A program made the position numbers and the translations under genes. The notes under the pieces were generated by a model. The model ran no database searches and was not told the DNA's origin. It saw only the letters and a program-made list of their open reading frames with translations. A DNA stretch of 64,000 nucleotides. Origin: Sulfurovum xiamenensis (GTDB lineage Bacteria > Campylobacterota > Campylobacteria > Campylobacterales > Sulfurovaceae). The stretch lies in assembly GCF_030347995.1 (NCBI RefSeq), contig NZ_JAQIBC010000009.1:1-64000 (forward strand). Direction: 5' to 3'. Positions 26,414 to 35,044 of this stretch are shown here, piece after piece. Within the stretch, counting starts at the first letter, position 1. Each line of letters begins with the position of its first letter.

Positions 26414-26645
26414 TTTTGTATACTTTGATATCTTTTTGTTCTTTTTTAAGCAAACACCTAATAATCTACTCTAAAATATAATATATTAAGGCTTGTGATG
26501 AATAATATAGTAATTTGTCACTAGTACCCTTCTAAAACATCTTATATAGAATAATTTTATAAGGTTTACATTTTCCAAGTAATTAAACAAGTAGTTACTC
26601 AGATTTACATCAGCACTCATAATGCTTTCACAAAATCAAACTTTC

Positions 26646-26705
26646 TCATACTTATTGAAATACCCAGATATTTTTTGTATACTACTGATACTTAAAACAA
26701 GGGGT
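26646..26705 (+). promoter_or_regulatory. Sigma70-type promoter shared with the mini-element
   Basis: TTGAAA at 26655-26660 and TATACT at 26678-26683 are 17 bases apart. The block aligns with 9161-9218 with 17 contiguous identical bases (26670-26686), and both have CTCTAATAA between promoter and start codon. Confidence 0.65.
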
Positions 26706-26775
26706 GGGGAGAACATAGGGAACATTTTTTCTCTAATAATATAGATACACTCTCTCTCTTCAAAGGATAAAAACA

Positions 26776-27810
26776 TTGGAAGAAACATTAGAAGAAAAAA
26801 AACTAAAAATATTTGACGAAGAAACTTTCGCAACACTGACTCAAACTGAACAACAGCAACAATTAAAAACAATTCAAGTAACCTTTCACTATCGTAGAGC
26901 AAATTATAATCAGCTTCGCAATGAAATTGTTGATATAGAAAGATTTATTGAACTCAGTAATCGTCTAGTAAAGTTTGAAGAAGAATTTGGTCCATGGAAT
27001 CAAAAACTACAAACTGCAATCAACAATAAAAATATTGCTCAAGCCATTACATTTTTTAAAGAAGGTAATACTATTTATGAGCCAATGGAAAAATTCTATA
27101 TAGAGATACTTCCTGAGGCACTTACATCTGGATTTAGCCTAAAATCTCTAGCCACACAATTAGAATCAACATTTAATACAAAAGCAAACGAGTTATTGGA
27201 ACAACAGAAGAAAGACATTAAAGCTATACAAACTCAAATAAATGAAAAAATTCAAAATGGTATTGATGATGTCTTGAATCTAAAAAATGAACTTAAAATC
27301 ACGGGAACATTTAAAGAAAGAATTGAAACACAGCTAAGCGGTGCTCCAGAAAAAGTTAAGCTTTATTTTATTTTGTTTATTGTAAGCGTGATTTTATTAT
27401 CTGTCTTATTGGTATCCTCATTTTTTATAGATACACTTAAAGATTTAGAATGGTATGCAAGTTTGGCTGTAAGAGCGTCAATAGCACTTCCATTGTTCTG
27501 GATATCTCAAACCCTCTATAGTAATTATAAATTTTACAGAGTTGCAGAGATGAAATATGATCACTTAGATCGTCTTCTTGGTGGTGGTGTAAGTGAAATA
27601 ACCCGTATGATTGACGACCCTGAAGCAAAGTCAGCTGCATATCATAAACTATCAGAACTATTTTTAGATATTAATGACTTATCAGGCATCGTTGCATCAG
27701 AAAAACATCCTACTCATAAATCAATTGCTGAGGCTACGGAGATAATTAAACAAGTGAGAGCAATTTCTAAAGATATTGTAAAGCCTGAAAAGAAAGAGTC
27801 AAATGATTAA
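26776..27810 (+). CDS. Hypothetical coiled-coil membrane protein
   Basis: The start is TTG, supported by CAAAGGA upstream. The 344-residue protein has an N-terminal helical, coiled-coil-rich region (residues 1-190), two membrane segments (about 197-217 and 230-248), and a helical C-terminal tail (NYKFYRVAEMKYDHLDRLLGGGVSEITRM). Not recognised. It ends convergent to the serine recombinase. Its promoter closely resembles that of the gene at 9252, though the two proteins show no obvious sequence similarity. Confidence 0.72.
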   Translation: MEETLEEKKLKIFDEETFATLTQTEQQQQLKTIQVTFHYRRANYNQLRNEIVDIERFIELSNRLVKFEEEFGPWNQKLQTAINNKNIAQAITFFKEGNTIYEPMEKFYIEILPEALTSGFSLKSLATQLESTFNTKANELLEQQKKDIKAIQTQINEKIQNGIDDVLNLKNELKITGTFKERIETQLSGAPEKVKLYFILFIVSVILLSVLLVSSFFIDTLKDLEWYASLAVRASIALPLFWISQTLYSNYKFYRVAEMKYDHLDRLLGGGVSEITRMIDDPEAKSAAYHKLSELFLDINDLSGIVASEKHPTHKSIAEATEIIKQVRAISKDIVKPEKKESND

Positions 27811-27871
27811 CAATCCAAAGTAGACTAATCAAATCTTATCTTAACCACACTTGAAAAGATTATAAAAGTTC

Positions 27872-28432
27872 TTAGGTTTGATATTGTGCAACATATCTCA
27901 ATAAAGTACTACGTGCTATACCAAATTGATTAGCGATATCTTGATTAGTCATATCAGTATTATTTTGCAAATCAATTATGTTTAATACATCTTCATCTGT
28001 TAGTTTTGATGATCTTCCAAATTTCACTCCACGCTTTTTAGCAGAAGCAATTCCATCAGCTTGCCTTTCTGCTCTTAAGTCATTTTCAAAAGCAGCCACA
28101 ATACTCAGTAACCCTATCATCAATCTACCTGTAGAAGTTGAAGTATCTACTTCTTGCTGTGTTGCTTTAAAGGCCACATCTTTCTGGTTTAGTACATCTA
28201 TAATTTGATGTAAGTCTTTAACATTTCGAGAACATCTATCTAGTCTTGTTACAATGAAGGTATCACCGCTTCTTACAAAATCTATCGCATTTTGCAACTC
28301 TTCTCTGTTCTCAAATTGCTTACCGCTCTTTTTCTCCATGAATATTTTCTCACAGCCAGCTTCTTTCAATGCTTCAATCTGACTATCTAGGTTCTGTCCT
28401 GTACTTGAAACTCTTGCATATCCTATAATCAT
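27872..28432 (-). CDS. Serine recombinase, resolvase/invertase family
   Basis: The 186-residue protein has the catalytic motif YARVSS (nucleophile S9), the conserved TRLDRCSRN segment and the long E-helix region, with a C-terminal helix-turn-helix (TNQDIANQFGIARSTLLRYV). This size is that of DNA invertases and Tn3-type resolvases. It could resolve multimers of the replicating island or be the trace of another element. No flanking inverted repeats suggesting an invertible segment were noticed, but the 268-base region upstream (28433-28700) has short repeats (TTCAG/CTGAA, CTTTTGAAG twice) that could belong to a res-like site. Confidence 0.9.
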   Translation of the reverse strand: MIIGYARVSSTGQNLDSQIEALKEAGCEKIFMEKKSGKQFENREELQNAIDFVRSGDTFIVTRLDRCSRNVKDLHQIIDVLNQKDVAFKATQQEVDTSTSTGRLMIGLLSIVAAFENDLRAERQADGIASAKKRGVKFGRSSKLTDEDVLNIIDLQNNTDMTNQDIANQFGIARSTLLRYVAQYQT

Positions 28433-28700
28433 GTTTTTTCCTTTTTTGGGTATCTATATATGTATTTTCATCTCTTAAACGTTCAGATACACTGAAAAAA
28501 GACAGGTTATGAGACATGGTTTTTGTATGTTTACTGAGAGAACAGTATGTGTCTTGAAAAGCATACTTATTAAGATATTTGTCACATGATGAAAATCATA
28601 TTACAACTTTTGAAGATTTAGAGAATTCTTAAAAATCTTTTGAAGTGTTTACATAAATGCAAGCTCCTCCAGAAAATTCACGAACACGATTTTTTCAAAA

Positions 28701-29255
28701 TCAACTCTTAAGAAACTTAGGTAAAACAAAAGACATCCAAATAGCAAAAACCATATAATAAGGGTCAAGCAAAAAAAGAGCTACATAAGCTAAAAGATAA
28801 GGAATATAATAACCACTCAATGTTGGTCTGGATAAAAACATCCAAACATAAATATAAGCTCTAAAGAAAGCACCCTTCGCACCCTTTATCTTTGCATTAT
28901 TATTTGGATCAAGGGAATAAGGCTCTCCCGATCTATATAGATAAAAAGCATGATTATTATTATATTTCTTATCTACTATATTTTTATAGATATTTGCTAA
29001 ATTAATTTTACTAACTTCCTTTCGAAAAGCCTCAGCCGCAGCATCTCTCTCAACTAACCAATAACGAAATAAAAACCAGAGTAAAAAAATAAAAATAGAG
29101 GAAAACAATATTTCTGACTTAGCAAACTCGACATTTAGCATATTAATCTTCAGTTGCCCACCAATAACTTTCCCCTCTGCCAAATAAAATAAAATAACCG
29201 AAGTTGATAAAATAGTTAAGTTCCGACGCTCAGGTGATGAATCATGTATTGTCAT
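28701..29255 (-). CDS. Hypothetical multi-TM membrane protein
   Basis: A 184-residue protein with predicted membrane segments near residues 14-27, 47-66, 137-157 and 160-178, with a soluble loop in the middle (YLYRSGEPYSLDPNNNAKIKG). Family unknown. It follows the gene at 29272-29775 by 16 bases, forming a two-gene unit. The pairing resembles small accessory membrane modules on islands, but no known system can be named. Confidence 0.65.
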   Translation of the reverse strand: MTIHDSSPERRNLTILSTSVILFYLAEGKVIGGQLKINMLNVEFAKSEILFSSIFIFLLWFLFRYWLVERDAAAEAFRKEVSKINLANIYKNIVDKKYNNNHAFYLYRSGEPYSLDPNNNAKIKGAKGAFFRAYIYVWMFLSRPTLSGYYIPYLLAYVALFLLDPYYMVFAIWMSFVLPKFLKS

Positions 29256-29271
29256 ATATAGATACCTTTTT

Positions 29272-29775
29272 TTATTTTAAAATATATTTGCAGAACGCAA
29301 CACCCAAGCCAAAACTACCTGCTAAAAATACTATAGCAGACCACCACATACTAGCTGGAACATGATTACTTAACCACGAAAGAGTAATTTTTGCAGGAGG
29401 TTCTCCCTTATAATCTTTTTTAGTTTTACTCTTTTCATCATTCTCAAACTTTACAAGACCAGCCTCGTATTTACCTATAGCTTGATCTATAATACCAATT
29501 ACATCAGGAATAATTGAACTTCCATAGAAATCAGTAAAAAGCATATCAAAGGGATTAAAATTCCTAATCATTGCACCGCCAATCATAGGCGGTGGAGCCA
29601 TAGTCATAGTCTTTAAACATCCAGCTCTAGCAACTAATTCCTGAGTTATGTGCAATTTTTTATTTATTGCAGATTTTAATTCATCCTGATGCCCATCCCC
29701 ATAATTACCATTAAAATAATCATTAAGCATTTTTCTAAAATTTTGAAGAATCCTTATCTCCTCTTCATTAACCAT
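29272..29775 (-). CDS. Hypothetical C-terminally anchored membrane protein
   Basis: The 167-residue protein has a soluble, helical N-terminal part of about 130 residues and a single membrane segment at the C-terminus (MWWSAIVFLAGSFGLGVAF). A GGGAG ribosome-binding site precedes the ATG. First gene of a pair with 28701-29255. A Gly/Met/Pro-rich loop (TMAPPPMIGGAMIR) lies mid-protein. Family unknown. Confidence 0.65.
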   Translation of the reverse strand: MVNEEEIRILQNFRKMLNDYFNGNYGDGHQDELKSAINKKLHITQELVARAGCLKTMTMAPPPMIGGAMIRNFNPFDMLFTDFYGSSIIPDVIGIIDQAIGKYEAGLVKFENDEKSKTKKDYKGEPPAKITLSWLSNHVPASMWWSAIVFLAGSFGLGVAFCKYILK

Positions 29776-29938
29776 ATCTCACTCCCTCAATAATATTAAA
29801 ACATTATATCAAACACTTTCAAAACAAAACAGAACATTAAATCAGAAATAACAAGAGTTTTGCTCTCTTCTAACAACTATCAAAATTAATATTCAAACAC
29901 TCCAATAAGTAACCCCAACCAATATACAGAAACTCAAA

Positions 29939-30046
29939 ATGTTTACATCCGTCGACCTTTCAGTTTGACGCATCAACCATTAAGCGTTCAGCGACTGTGA
30001 GGATTAATTACCCTCATTAGCAGTCGGTGGATGTAAGCATTTTTTC
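29939..30046 (+). ncRNA. Candidate three-way-junction RNA with terminator, upstream of the primase-helicase gene
   Basis: A closing stem ATGTTTACATCC (29939-29950) / GGATGTAAGCAT (30029-30040) runs into a six-T tract (30040-30045). It encloses hairpin P2 (TGACGC 29966-29971 with GCGTTCA 29984-29990) and hairpin P3 (CGACTGTGAGG 29992-30002 with CCTCA 30012-30016 and CAGTCG 30021-30026). This fits a compact RNA of about 100 nt with intrinsic terminator. It lies in the 555-base intergenic region that would hold the replication origin, so a copy-control RNA is one option. Confidence 0.45.
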
Positions 30047-30330
30047 TTAATGAACGATGCAATAGAAATTGAATGAGTCGACGGGCCTTCCTGTCACTCA
30101 AAATCAAAGAATTGAGATTAAAAATAGAAGTTACTATTGAAAGACAAGCGAGCTTATTAAATATCTATGTACGAAATCCCATCAAATATCAATGTTGAAA
30201 CCCAAGAAAACCCAATTTTTCCCAACACTATTTTTTTCAATTCCTATCAATATCTATAAACATTCCATCTAAGAACAGAATGCAAAAACTATAGCGCAGT
30301 ACTTCCTGTCGCTTGAAAAAAGGAAAAATA
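30047..30330. other. Candidate origin/leader region of the island replication gene
   Basis: Gene-free, AT-rich DNA directly before the primase-helicase start. It contains CCCAA motifs at about 30200-30226, ATCAATAT-type repeats (30183 and 30247 areas), and CTTCCTGTC twice (30087-30095 and 30302-30310). A replication origin here is inferred from position; no known iteron is recognised. Confidence 0.3.
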
Positions 30331-33081
30331 ATGATCGGAGTAACTTTTACAGATCCTAAGGATAAGGGTAGATTGAGCACTGTTCCTTTGGCTATAAAAC
30401 AACATAAAATTTTTAGAACTTCTGCGGAGGTTATCGACTTCTTCTATAATAGTGACTTTAATACTTTCTTCTCTAGCGATATTGATATATCACAACTCCC
30501 TAAAATTCAAATGTTTAAACAAGGAGCTGATAAAGAGAAGTATATCACACAAGATGATATTAAAGACGAAGGCGCAAGCGTGATCGCTCTGGACTTTGAC
30601 CGACATTCACTAATAACAGGAGCTGCAACCAATACTGATGCTAGTGCTGGGTTGGCTGAACTCTCAAAGGAGTTTGGTACTCTCCTGTATGCTGAATCTA
30701 AATCCGCAGGGGAACTCTTCAAGGGTCGTATTTTCATATTCTTGAATAAAAGACATAATAAAAAAGTGTTTCAGAAGTATTTGGAACTATGGCTTTATCA
30801 TAAATATGACAGTGGGTATATCATAAGCTGGCATTTAGATAACGCTCCATATTTCTTAGGTTGGAATTCTTTAAATGGATGTCATGTAAGACATGAGTAT
30901 GTGGATGCTGTATCATTCAATGATTCTCATAAGTTGAATATCTACGATAAAAGCACTATGAAGATATATCATGGTGGTGCTTTGGTTTGGACAGCTGGTT
31001 ATGCTGATCCTGAAATAAATATCTGTTCAACGGATATCAACCATAGATTACAGAAGTATGGGAAAGCAAATGATTTGATCTTGCCTACAAAGTGGAATCA
31101 TAACGGGTGCATTCCTGTTAATGATCTTTTGAGTGATGAAGAGAAAAAAGAAGTCATTGAGCGAGCTAAAGTATCTAAAAAAGGATTGTTACGAGTTGTA
31201 GGTAAAACAGATACCGAAATAAGTAAATTATCTACAAGAGAGATTTTTGAAACAGCTTCGAGGCTGGTAAAAGATGGTGAATACCCATTAGATGGATTAC
31301 TCCGTAGGTCTGATGGTATGATTAAGACTGCGCGTGAATTTGTAACGATATATAAAAATGGTGAAAGTGCGAACTTTGCTTATGAACCTAATCATAGAGC
31401 AGAAACAGGATATCTCTATATGAAAGGTGGTAAATTATTCGACTATCAGGGTGGTAATACAACTTTAATTAACCTAGTGGATATCAAGGGCTTTGAGAGG
31501 AAAGAGATAGATTATGAGGGTCAATACCTTCCGAAAGTGTACAAAGATGAAGTTGGCTTGATTGAATTCGCTGAAGCCCCTACAGGTGGAGGTAAATCCT
31601 ATAACAGCTCATATAAGCCAGATACTATCTTTTTAGTACCTAAGCGCGCCTTGGGTCATAACCTATCATCCATGAATGGCTTTGTTTATATCGGCTCTAC
31701 TGGTGATAAGAACGTATCTATTAAGCGTATGCAAGATATCCCAGAGGATAAGAAAGATTGTACCATCGTTATGACATATGATAAGTTTGCATGGTTGCAC
31801 GCGGAGAGTTCTATGACCGATTATAAATTGATTATAGATGAAGCCCCTAACCTCTTGAAGTCTGAATATGATAAGTACACTAAGTTACGTGAAGAGTTGA
31901 TAGCTGATATCTTCGATGGACTCTTCACTCATGTGAAATTCATTTCGGCTGACCCTTTCTATTATGAAAACTTTGAGTACTTTGTAGAAAATGGTGCTGT
32001 TAAATGGTCTGATATCGAGGTTAGAGCGTTCATTCCTAAGAAGGATAAAGAGATAGTTTTTGAAGCTACAACGGGCTTTACTAGCGAGGAGTATGCTGAT
32101 TTAGCAAACCAGAGAACTATCGTATATTGTAACGATAAATCAAAGGGTAAACAATGGGCTGAAAGAATTGGTGGAGAGTTGATCTATGCTGGTGGAGATA
32201 TAGATGCTGATATGATAGATAGAAATCCCGATAAAAATTATGTTTTTACCTCTGTGATAAGAGAGGGATTTAGTTTTACTAGTCATGTTGATAATATGAT
32301 TATCGATGCGCGTACAAATACAGTTTGCGGAGTGAATACAGTTATTCAAGCGGCTTCTAGAGCGCGAACCAAGGCATCAAAATATCGTTTGGTACATTCC
32401 CTGAAGGAAAAGGAACATACTCAGTTCATGGCTCGGTTTTGCGATATTAAATTATATATTGAGCTTGGTGAGGTTTTCTATGAAGCGAATGGATATACAC
32501 TAGATGAGAGAAAAGTTATCAAGTACTTGGAGCTATATAGCAATATCAATAAAGCAATCGATAATAACAACGATTATTTATCAATATTATCTTTGGTTGG
32601 ATGCCGTATTGAACAAGTGGAGAAACTAGAGCAAAGAGATATAAATTTCATGGCTCAGAATCTTGCTAGAGCTGGTTATGGATTGGTGATGAATCCTAAA
32701 GCTAAGGTTGAAAAATTTGAGAAGGGTTCGAGTGATTCTGAGAAACCTACTTTGGATGATATCAAAATTCGTAATGGTAAAGAAGCGTACGATAGTTTTA
32801 CGGATAAACATGGTGGGGAGTTTACCGTCAGACAGTTTACCAACTTTGTATATGGCTTGTATAAGGGCAAGAATAAGAAGAGACCTACCCTTTTAGCAGC
32901 TTGGGATTTTTATACTAAGGTGGGTATCAAGGTAGAGGTTATCGATGCGAATGGGAATGCAGTTAAGATGTACGCTACAAAGAAAAATATCCCCCCGAAG
33001 TGTAAAGTTAGGATTGAAGATATCGATGCTTTTTTTGGGAGAAGTTCTTTAGTGCCTCCTCCAGAACCTATGTTTTTATAG
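30331..33081 (+). CDS. Primase-helicase-like replication protein of the island
   Basis: The ATG at 30331 has AAAAGGA eight bases upstream and is preferred over TTG at 30313; length 916 residues. The N-terminal third shows features of an archaeo-eukaryotic-type primase: an acidic strand VIALDFD (D88, D90) followed by SKSAG..KGRIFIF. The middle is a superfamily-2-like helicase with Walker A APTGGGKS (416-423), DEAP box (503-506), and a motif-VI-like QAASRARTK. The organisation resembles origin-binding helicases and primase-helicases of phages and satellites. The last ~150 residues are unassigned. It probably initiates replication of the excised island. Confidence 0.72.
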   Translation: MIGVTFTDPKDKGRLSTVPLAIKQHKIFRTSAEVIDFFYNSDFNTFFSSDIDISQLPKIQMFKQGADKEKYITQDDIKDEGASVIALDFDRHSLITGAATNTDASAGLAELSKEFGTLLYAESKSAGELFKGRIFIFLNKRHNKKVFQKYLELWLYHKYDSGYIISWHLDNAPYFLGWNSLNGCHVRHEYVDAVSFNDSHKLNIYDKSTMKIYHGGALVWTAGYADPEINICSTDINHRLQKYGKANDLILPTKWNHNGCIPVNDLLSDEEKKEVIERAKVSKKGLLRVVGKTDTEISKLSTREIFETASRLVKDGEYPLDGLLRRSDGMIKTAREFVTIYKNGESANFAYEPNHRAETGYLYMKGGKLFDYQGGNTTLINLVDIKGFERKEIDYEGQYLPKVYKDEVGLIEFAEAPTGGGKSYNSSYKPDTIFLVPKRALGHNLSSMNGFVYIGSTGDKNVSIKRMQDIPEDKKDCTIVMTYDKFAWLHAESSMTDYKLIIDEAPNLLKSEYDKYTKLREELIADIFDGLFTHVKFISADPFYYENFEYFVENGAVKWSDIEVRAFIPKKDKEIVFEATTGFTSEEYADLANQRTIVYCNDKSKGKQWAERIGGELIYAGGDIDADMIDRNPDKNYVFTSVIREGFSFTSHVDNMIIDARTNTVCGVNTVIQAASRARTKASKYRLVHSLKEKEHTQFMARFCDIKLYIELGEVFYEANGYTLDERKVIKYLELYSNINKAIDNNNDYLSILSLVGCRIEQVEKLEQRDINFMAQNLARAGYGLVMNPKAKVEKFEKGSSDSEKPTLDDIKIRNGKEAYDSFTDKHGGEFTVRQFTNFVYGLYKGKNKKRPTLLAAWDFYTKVGIKVEVIDANGNAVKMYATKKNIPPKCKVRIEDIDAFFGRSSLVPPPEPMFL

Positions 33082-33138
33082 GCAAAATATGCTGGGACGT
33101 AATTTTCAAATAATTTTTCAAAATTTTTTTAATTTACG

Positions 33139-33414
33139 TCATTGGCTCTCTAACCTCGTAAAATAAGGGGGTTTTACTATATTTCTATAATTTTTTTTCG
33201 CTTTAACTCCCGCGAGCCTTAATAGAAAAATAAAATAAGTAAAGACTAAGAAAATAGAATAAATAATATCTACCAGTGCTGGACCAGCCAGCAAAACCAC
33301 CTCTCCAAAAACCCCCAAAAATCCCCAAAACATTATTTTAAACTTTAGTCTATAACTATCAAGATTCCTTATTAAACTATTGTTAATTTTTGCATGATAT
33401 AATTTCACCATCAT
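33139..33414 (-). CDS. Small hypothetical membrane protein
   Basis: A 91-residue frame with two adjacent hydrophobic segments (about residues 28-48 and 49-68), basic at both ends. It faces the divergent gene at 33523 and lies convergent to the primase-helicase gene. There is no strong ribosome-binding site. It could be a small toxin-like membrane peptide or a chance frame; evidence is limited to the hydrophobic pattern and the open space. Confidence 0.4.
   Translation of the reverse strand: MMVKLYHAKINNSLIRNLDSYRLKFKIMFWGFLGVFGEVVLLAGPALVDIIYSIFLVFTYFIFLLRLAGVKAKKNYRNIVKPPYFTRLESQ
33395..33403 (+). promoter_or_regulatory. Extended -10 promoter upstream of the attenuator
   Basis: TGATATAAT fits the extended -10 consensus. 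Transcription from about 33410 would run through the hairpin at 33453-33500 before the gene at 33523. Confidence 0.45.
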
Positions 33415-33452
33415 AATGATAAGTAAATATGAGTGAATGTAGATCCGACAAT

Positions 33453-33505
33453 AGGCGCATCCTCATCGCAATCATTATATGATATATGTGGATGACGCCT
33501 TTTTT
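33453..33505 (+). terminator. Leader attenuator/terminator before the 33523 gene
   Basis: AGGCGCATCC (33453-33462) pairs with GGATGACGCCT (33490-33500) with one bulged base, enclosing an inner ATCAT/ATGAT hairpin, and is followed by six T's. It sits between an extended -10 promoter and the AAAGGAG of the next gene, so it may be an attenuator or end a small leader RNA of about 90 nt. Confidence 0.6.
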
Positions 33506-33522
33506 AATAAAAGGAGTCTACA

Positions 33523-34131
33523 ATGACTTATAAAAAATTTAAGCCTACTGGTTATAATCCAGAGCAACCAACGCAAGCTGATATAGTTAACCTATTCTTT
33601 AATGGATTGGAGAATGAAGAAGATACCAACCAGTTCAATAGGTGGATTAACACTTTAACAATGTTCCAAACATCAGGTAAAGATCAATGTTATTTTTGCC
33701 TTCTCCCAACACTAGATGCTTTGGTTCAAGCCTACTTCAATGGACTGAATACACAAGAAGACATCATTAATTATATGCGATGGGTCGAAGGTATTCAACT
33801 ATGCCAAACAACAGATAAAGACGAACGGTCTATTTTCTACTACCCGTATTTTGTTTTTGTAAGCACCTGTTCACGTTATAGTGAGGATGGTAGATTGAAG
33901 GAAACTAGTGTTGTCGCTTCGCCAAATCAAAAACATCGCACCGAATCAAATTTGCTTGACACTCTAGTGCCACCGATTGGTTATGAAGAGTATGTTGACT
34001 TCAACTATGTCATCATCAATCACGATCACAATGACATCTTGATATCAACTGATTTTATACTTTCTCCAAAAAAAGACCACCTCGCTGAGTTACACGCACT
34101 TGGATTTGTGGAGGCTTCAGATGACCAATAA
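33523..34131 (+). CDS. Hypothetical island protein
   Basis: A 202-residue soluble protein preceded by AAAGGAG. It contains two similar segments, QADIVNLFFNGLENEEDTNQFNRWI (about 18-42) and LDALVQAYFNGLNTQEDIINYMRWV (about 66-90), each ending before a FQTSGKD or CQTTDKD stretch, so the N-terminal half is an internal duplication. The C-terminal half is unassigned. Its end overlaps the start of the clamp-loader-like gene by 11 bases, indicating translational coupling and a shared role in replication or its control. Confidence 0.68.
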   Translation: MTYKKFKPTGYNPEQPTQADIVNLFFNGLENEEDTNQFNRWINTLTMFQTSGKDQCYFCLLPTLDALVQAYFNGLNTQEDIINYMRWVEGIQLCQTTDKDERSIFYYPYFVFVSTCSRYSEDGRLKETSVVASPNQKHRTESNLLDTLVPPIGYEEYVDFNYVIINHDHNDILISTDFILSPKKDHLAELHALGFVEASDDQ

Positions 34132-35035
34132 ACAAGACAATCGCTCATGGTACATGAAGTACCAACCAAGAATTTTAGATGAAATGATTCTGCCAACAAG
34201 TAGACCTGATATCGTTCAAAATATCGCTAAATCATACAATGATGGCTTCATTAGAGGCAATATGCTTGCTAGTGGACAGCATGGACTCGGTAAAACCTCT
34301 CTCACAGAACTGATGGCTAAAAAAGTTGCAAAGCACCCTAGTAACATCATACGAATGGATAATAATAAAAAGAGACTTGGGGAGATACACTCATGGTTGA
34401 TAAAAATGACCCCACAAGATGATGGACAGCTAGTTGTGATTATCGAAGAGATTGACCGTTTAGCTCCTGCTATTCAAGACGAACTCAAATCAAGCGGTAT
34501 ACTAGAAAAATACCAAGAAAGATGCACGTTCCTCGCAACGACAAACTATCCAGACAAGGTTGACCCAGCCTTGCTTGATAGATTCAACATTCATATAGTG
34601 TTTAAAGAGTTACCTGACAATGATATCTTTTCAAAGTTGTCATACATAATTAAAGCAGAAGGAATAGATTATGAAGATGATGACCTAAATAACTTTCTAG
34701 AAGCTCGCAGGGGTAGAAGCCTTAGAAGCATCATTAGTGAAGCTGAAAATATATCCGCTACAGGAGTCTTTAGTCCCTACTTCTATTATGAGCACGAAAA
34801 CGAACCTCATGCTTTAAGTGAAAGAATATACAGAGATACTCTCAAAAGCCTAAATGATAAGTATGGCATGACAATGACACGAGAGGAAGTAATAGAGGTG
34901 ATACACATCAAATCATCAACAGCTGATACTAGGATAAAAGAGGGATACGGCTTTCCGAGAGGAATCCCAATCAAAAAAGGTCAGATGATTTTCCCAGCGG
35001 CAAGCGTAGCTGCCTATATTGCAACAGTTCGCTAA
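34121..35035 (+). CDS. RFC/gp44-like clamp-loader ATPase fused to an AlpA-like HTH
   Basis: ATG at 34121 follows GGAGG by seven bases and is preferred to the frame start at 34100; 304 residues. Residues 8-24 (SWYMKYQPRILDEMILP) match the start of RFC small subunits and T4 gp44. Walker A is GQHGLGKTS (52-60), Walker B VVIIEEID (105-112), sensor 1 TTN (140-142), and an arginine-finger-like LLDRF (151-155). The lid domain follows. Residues about 250-304 (MTREEVIEVIHIKSSTADTRIKEGYGFPR...) form an AlpA/excisionase-like winged helix. The usual C-terminal collar domain seems replaced by this HTH. It likely acts in replication start or loading at the island origin. Confidence 0.75.
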   Translation: MTNKQDNRSWYMKYQPRILDEMILPTSRPDIVQNIAKSYNDGFIRGNMLASGQHGLGKTSLTELMAKKVAKHPSNIIRMDNNKKRLGEIHSWLIKMTPQDDGQLVVIIEEIDRLAPAIQDELKSSGILEKYQERCTFLATTNYPDKVDPALLDRFNIHIVFKELPDNDIFSKLSYIIKAEGIDYEDDDLNNFLEARRGRSLRSIISEAENISATGVFSPYFYYEHENEPHALSERIYRDTLKSLNDKYGMTMTREEVIEVIHIKSSTADTRIKEGYGFPRGIPIKKGQMIFPAASVAAYIATVR

Positions 35036-35044
35036 GGAGAAAAG

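Noticed and set aside
26636-26902. 88-codon minus-strand frame over the shared promoter
   Set aside because: It covers the promoter and start of the TTG-initiated gene; hydrophobic composition arises from an antisense of Glu/Lys codons.
27872-28432. Invertible DNA segment driven by the serine recombinase
   Set aside because: No matching inverted repeats were found around a promoter or gene start near it.
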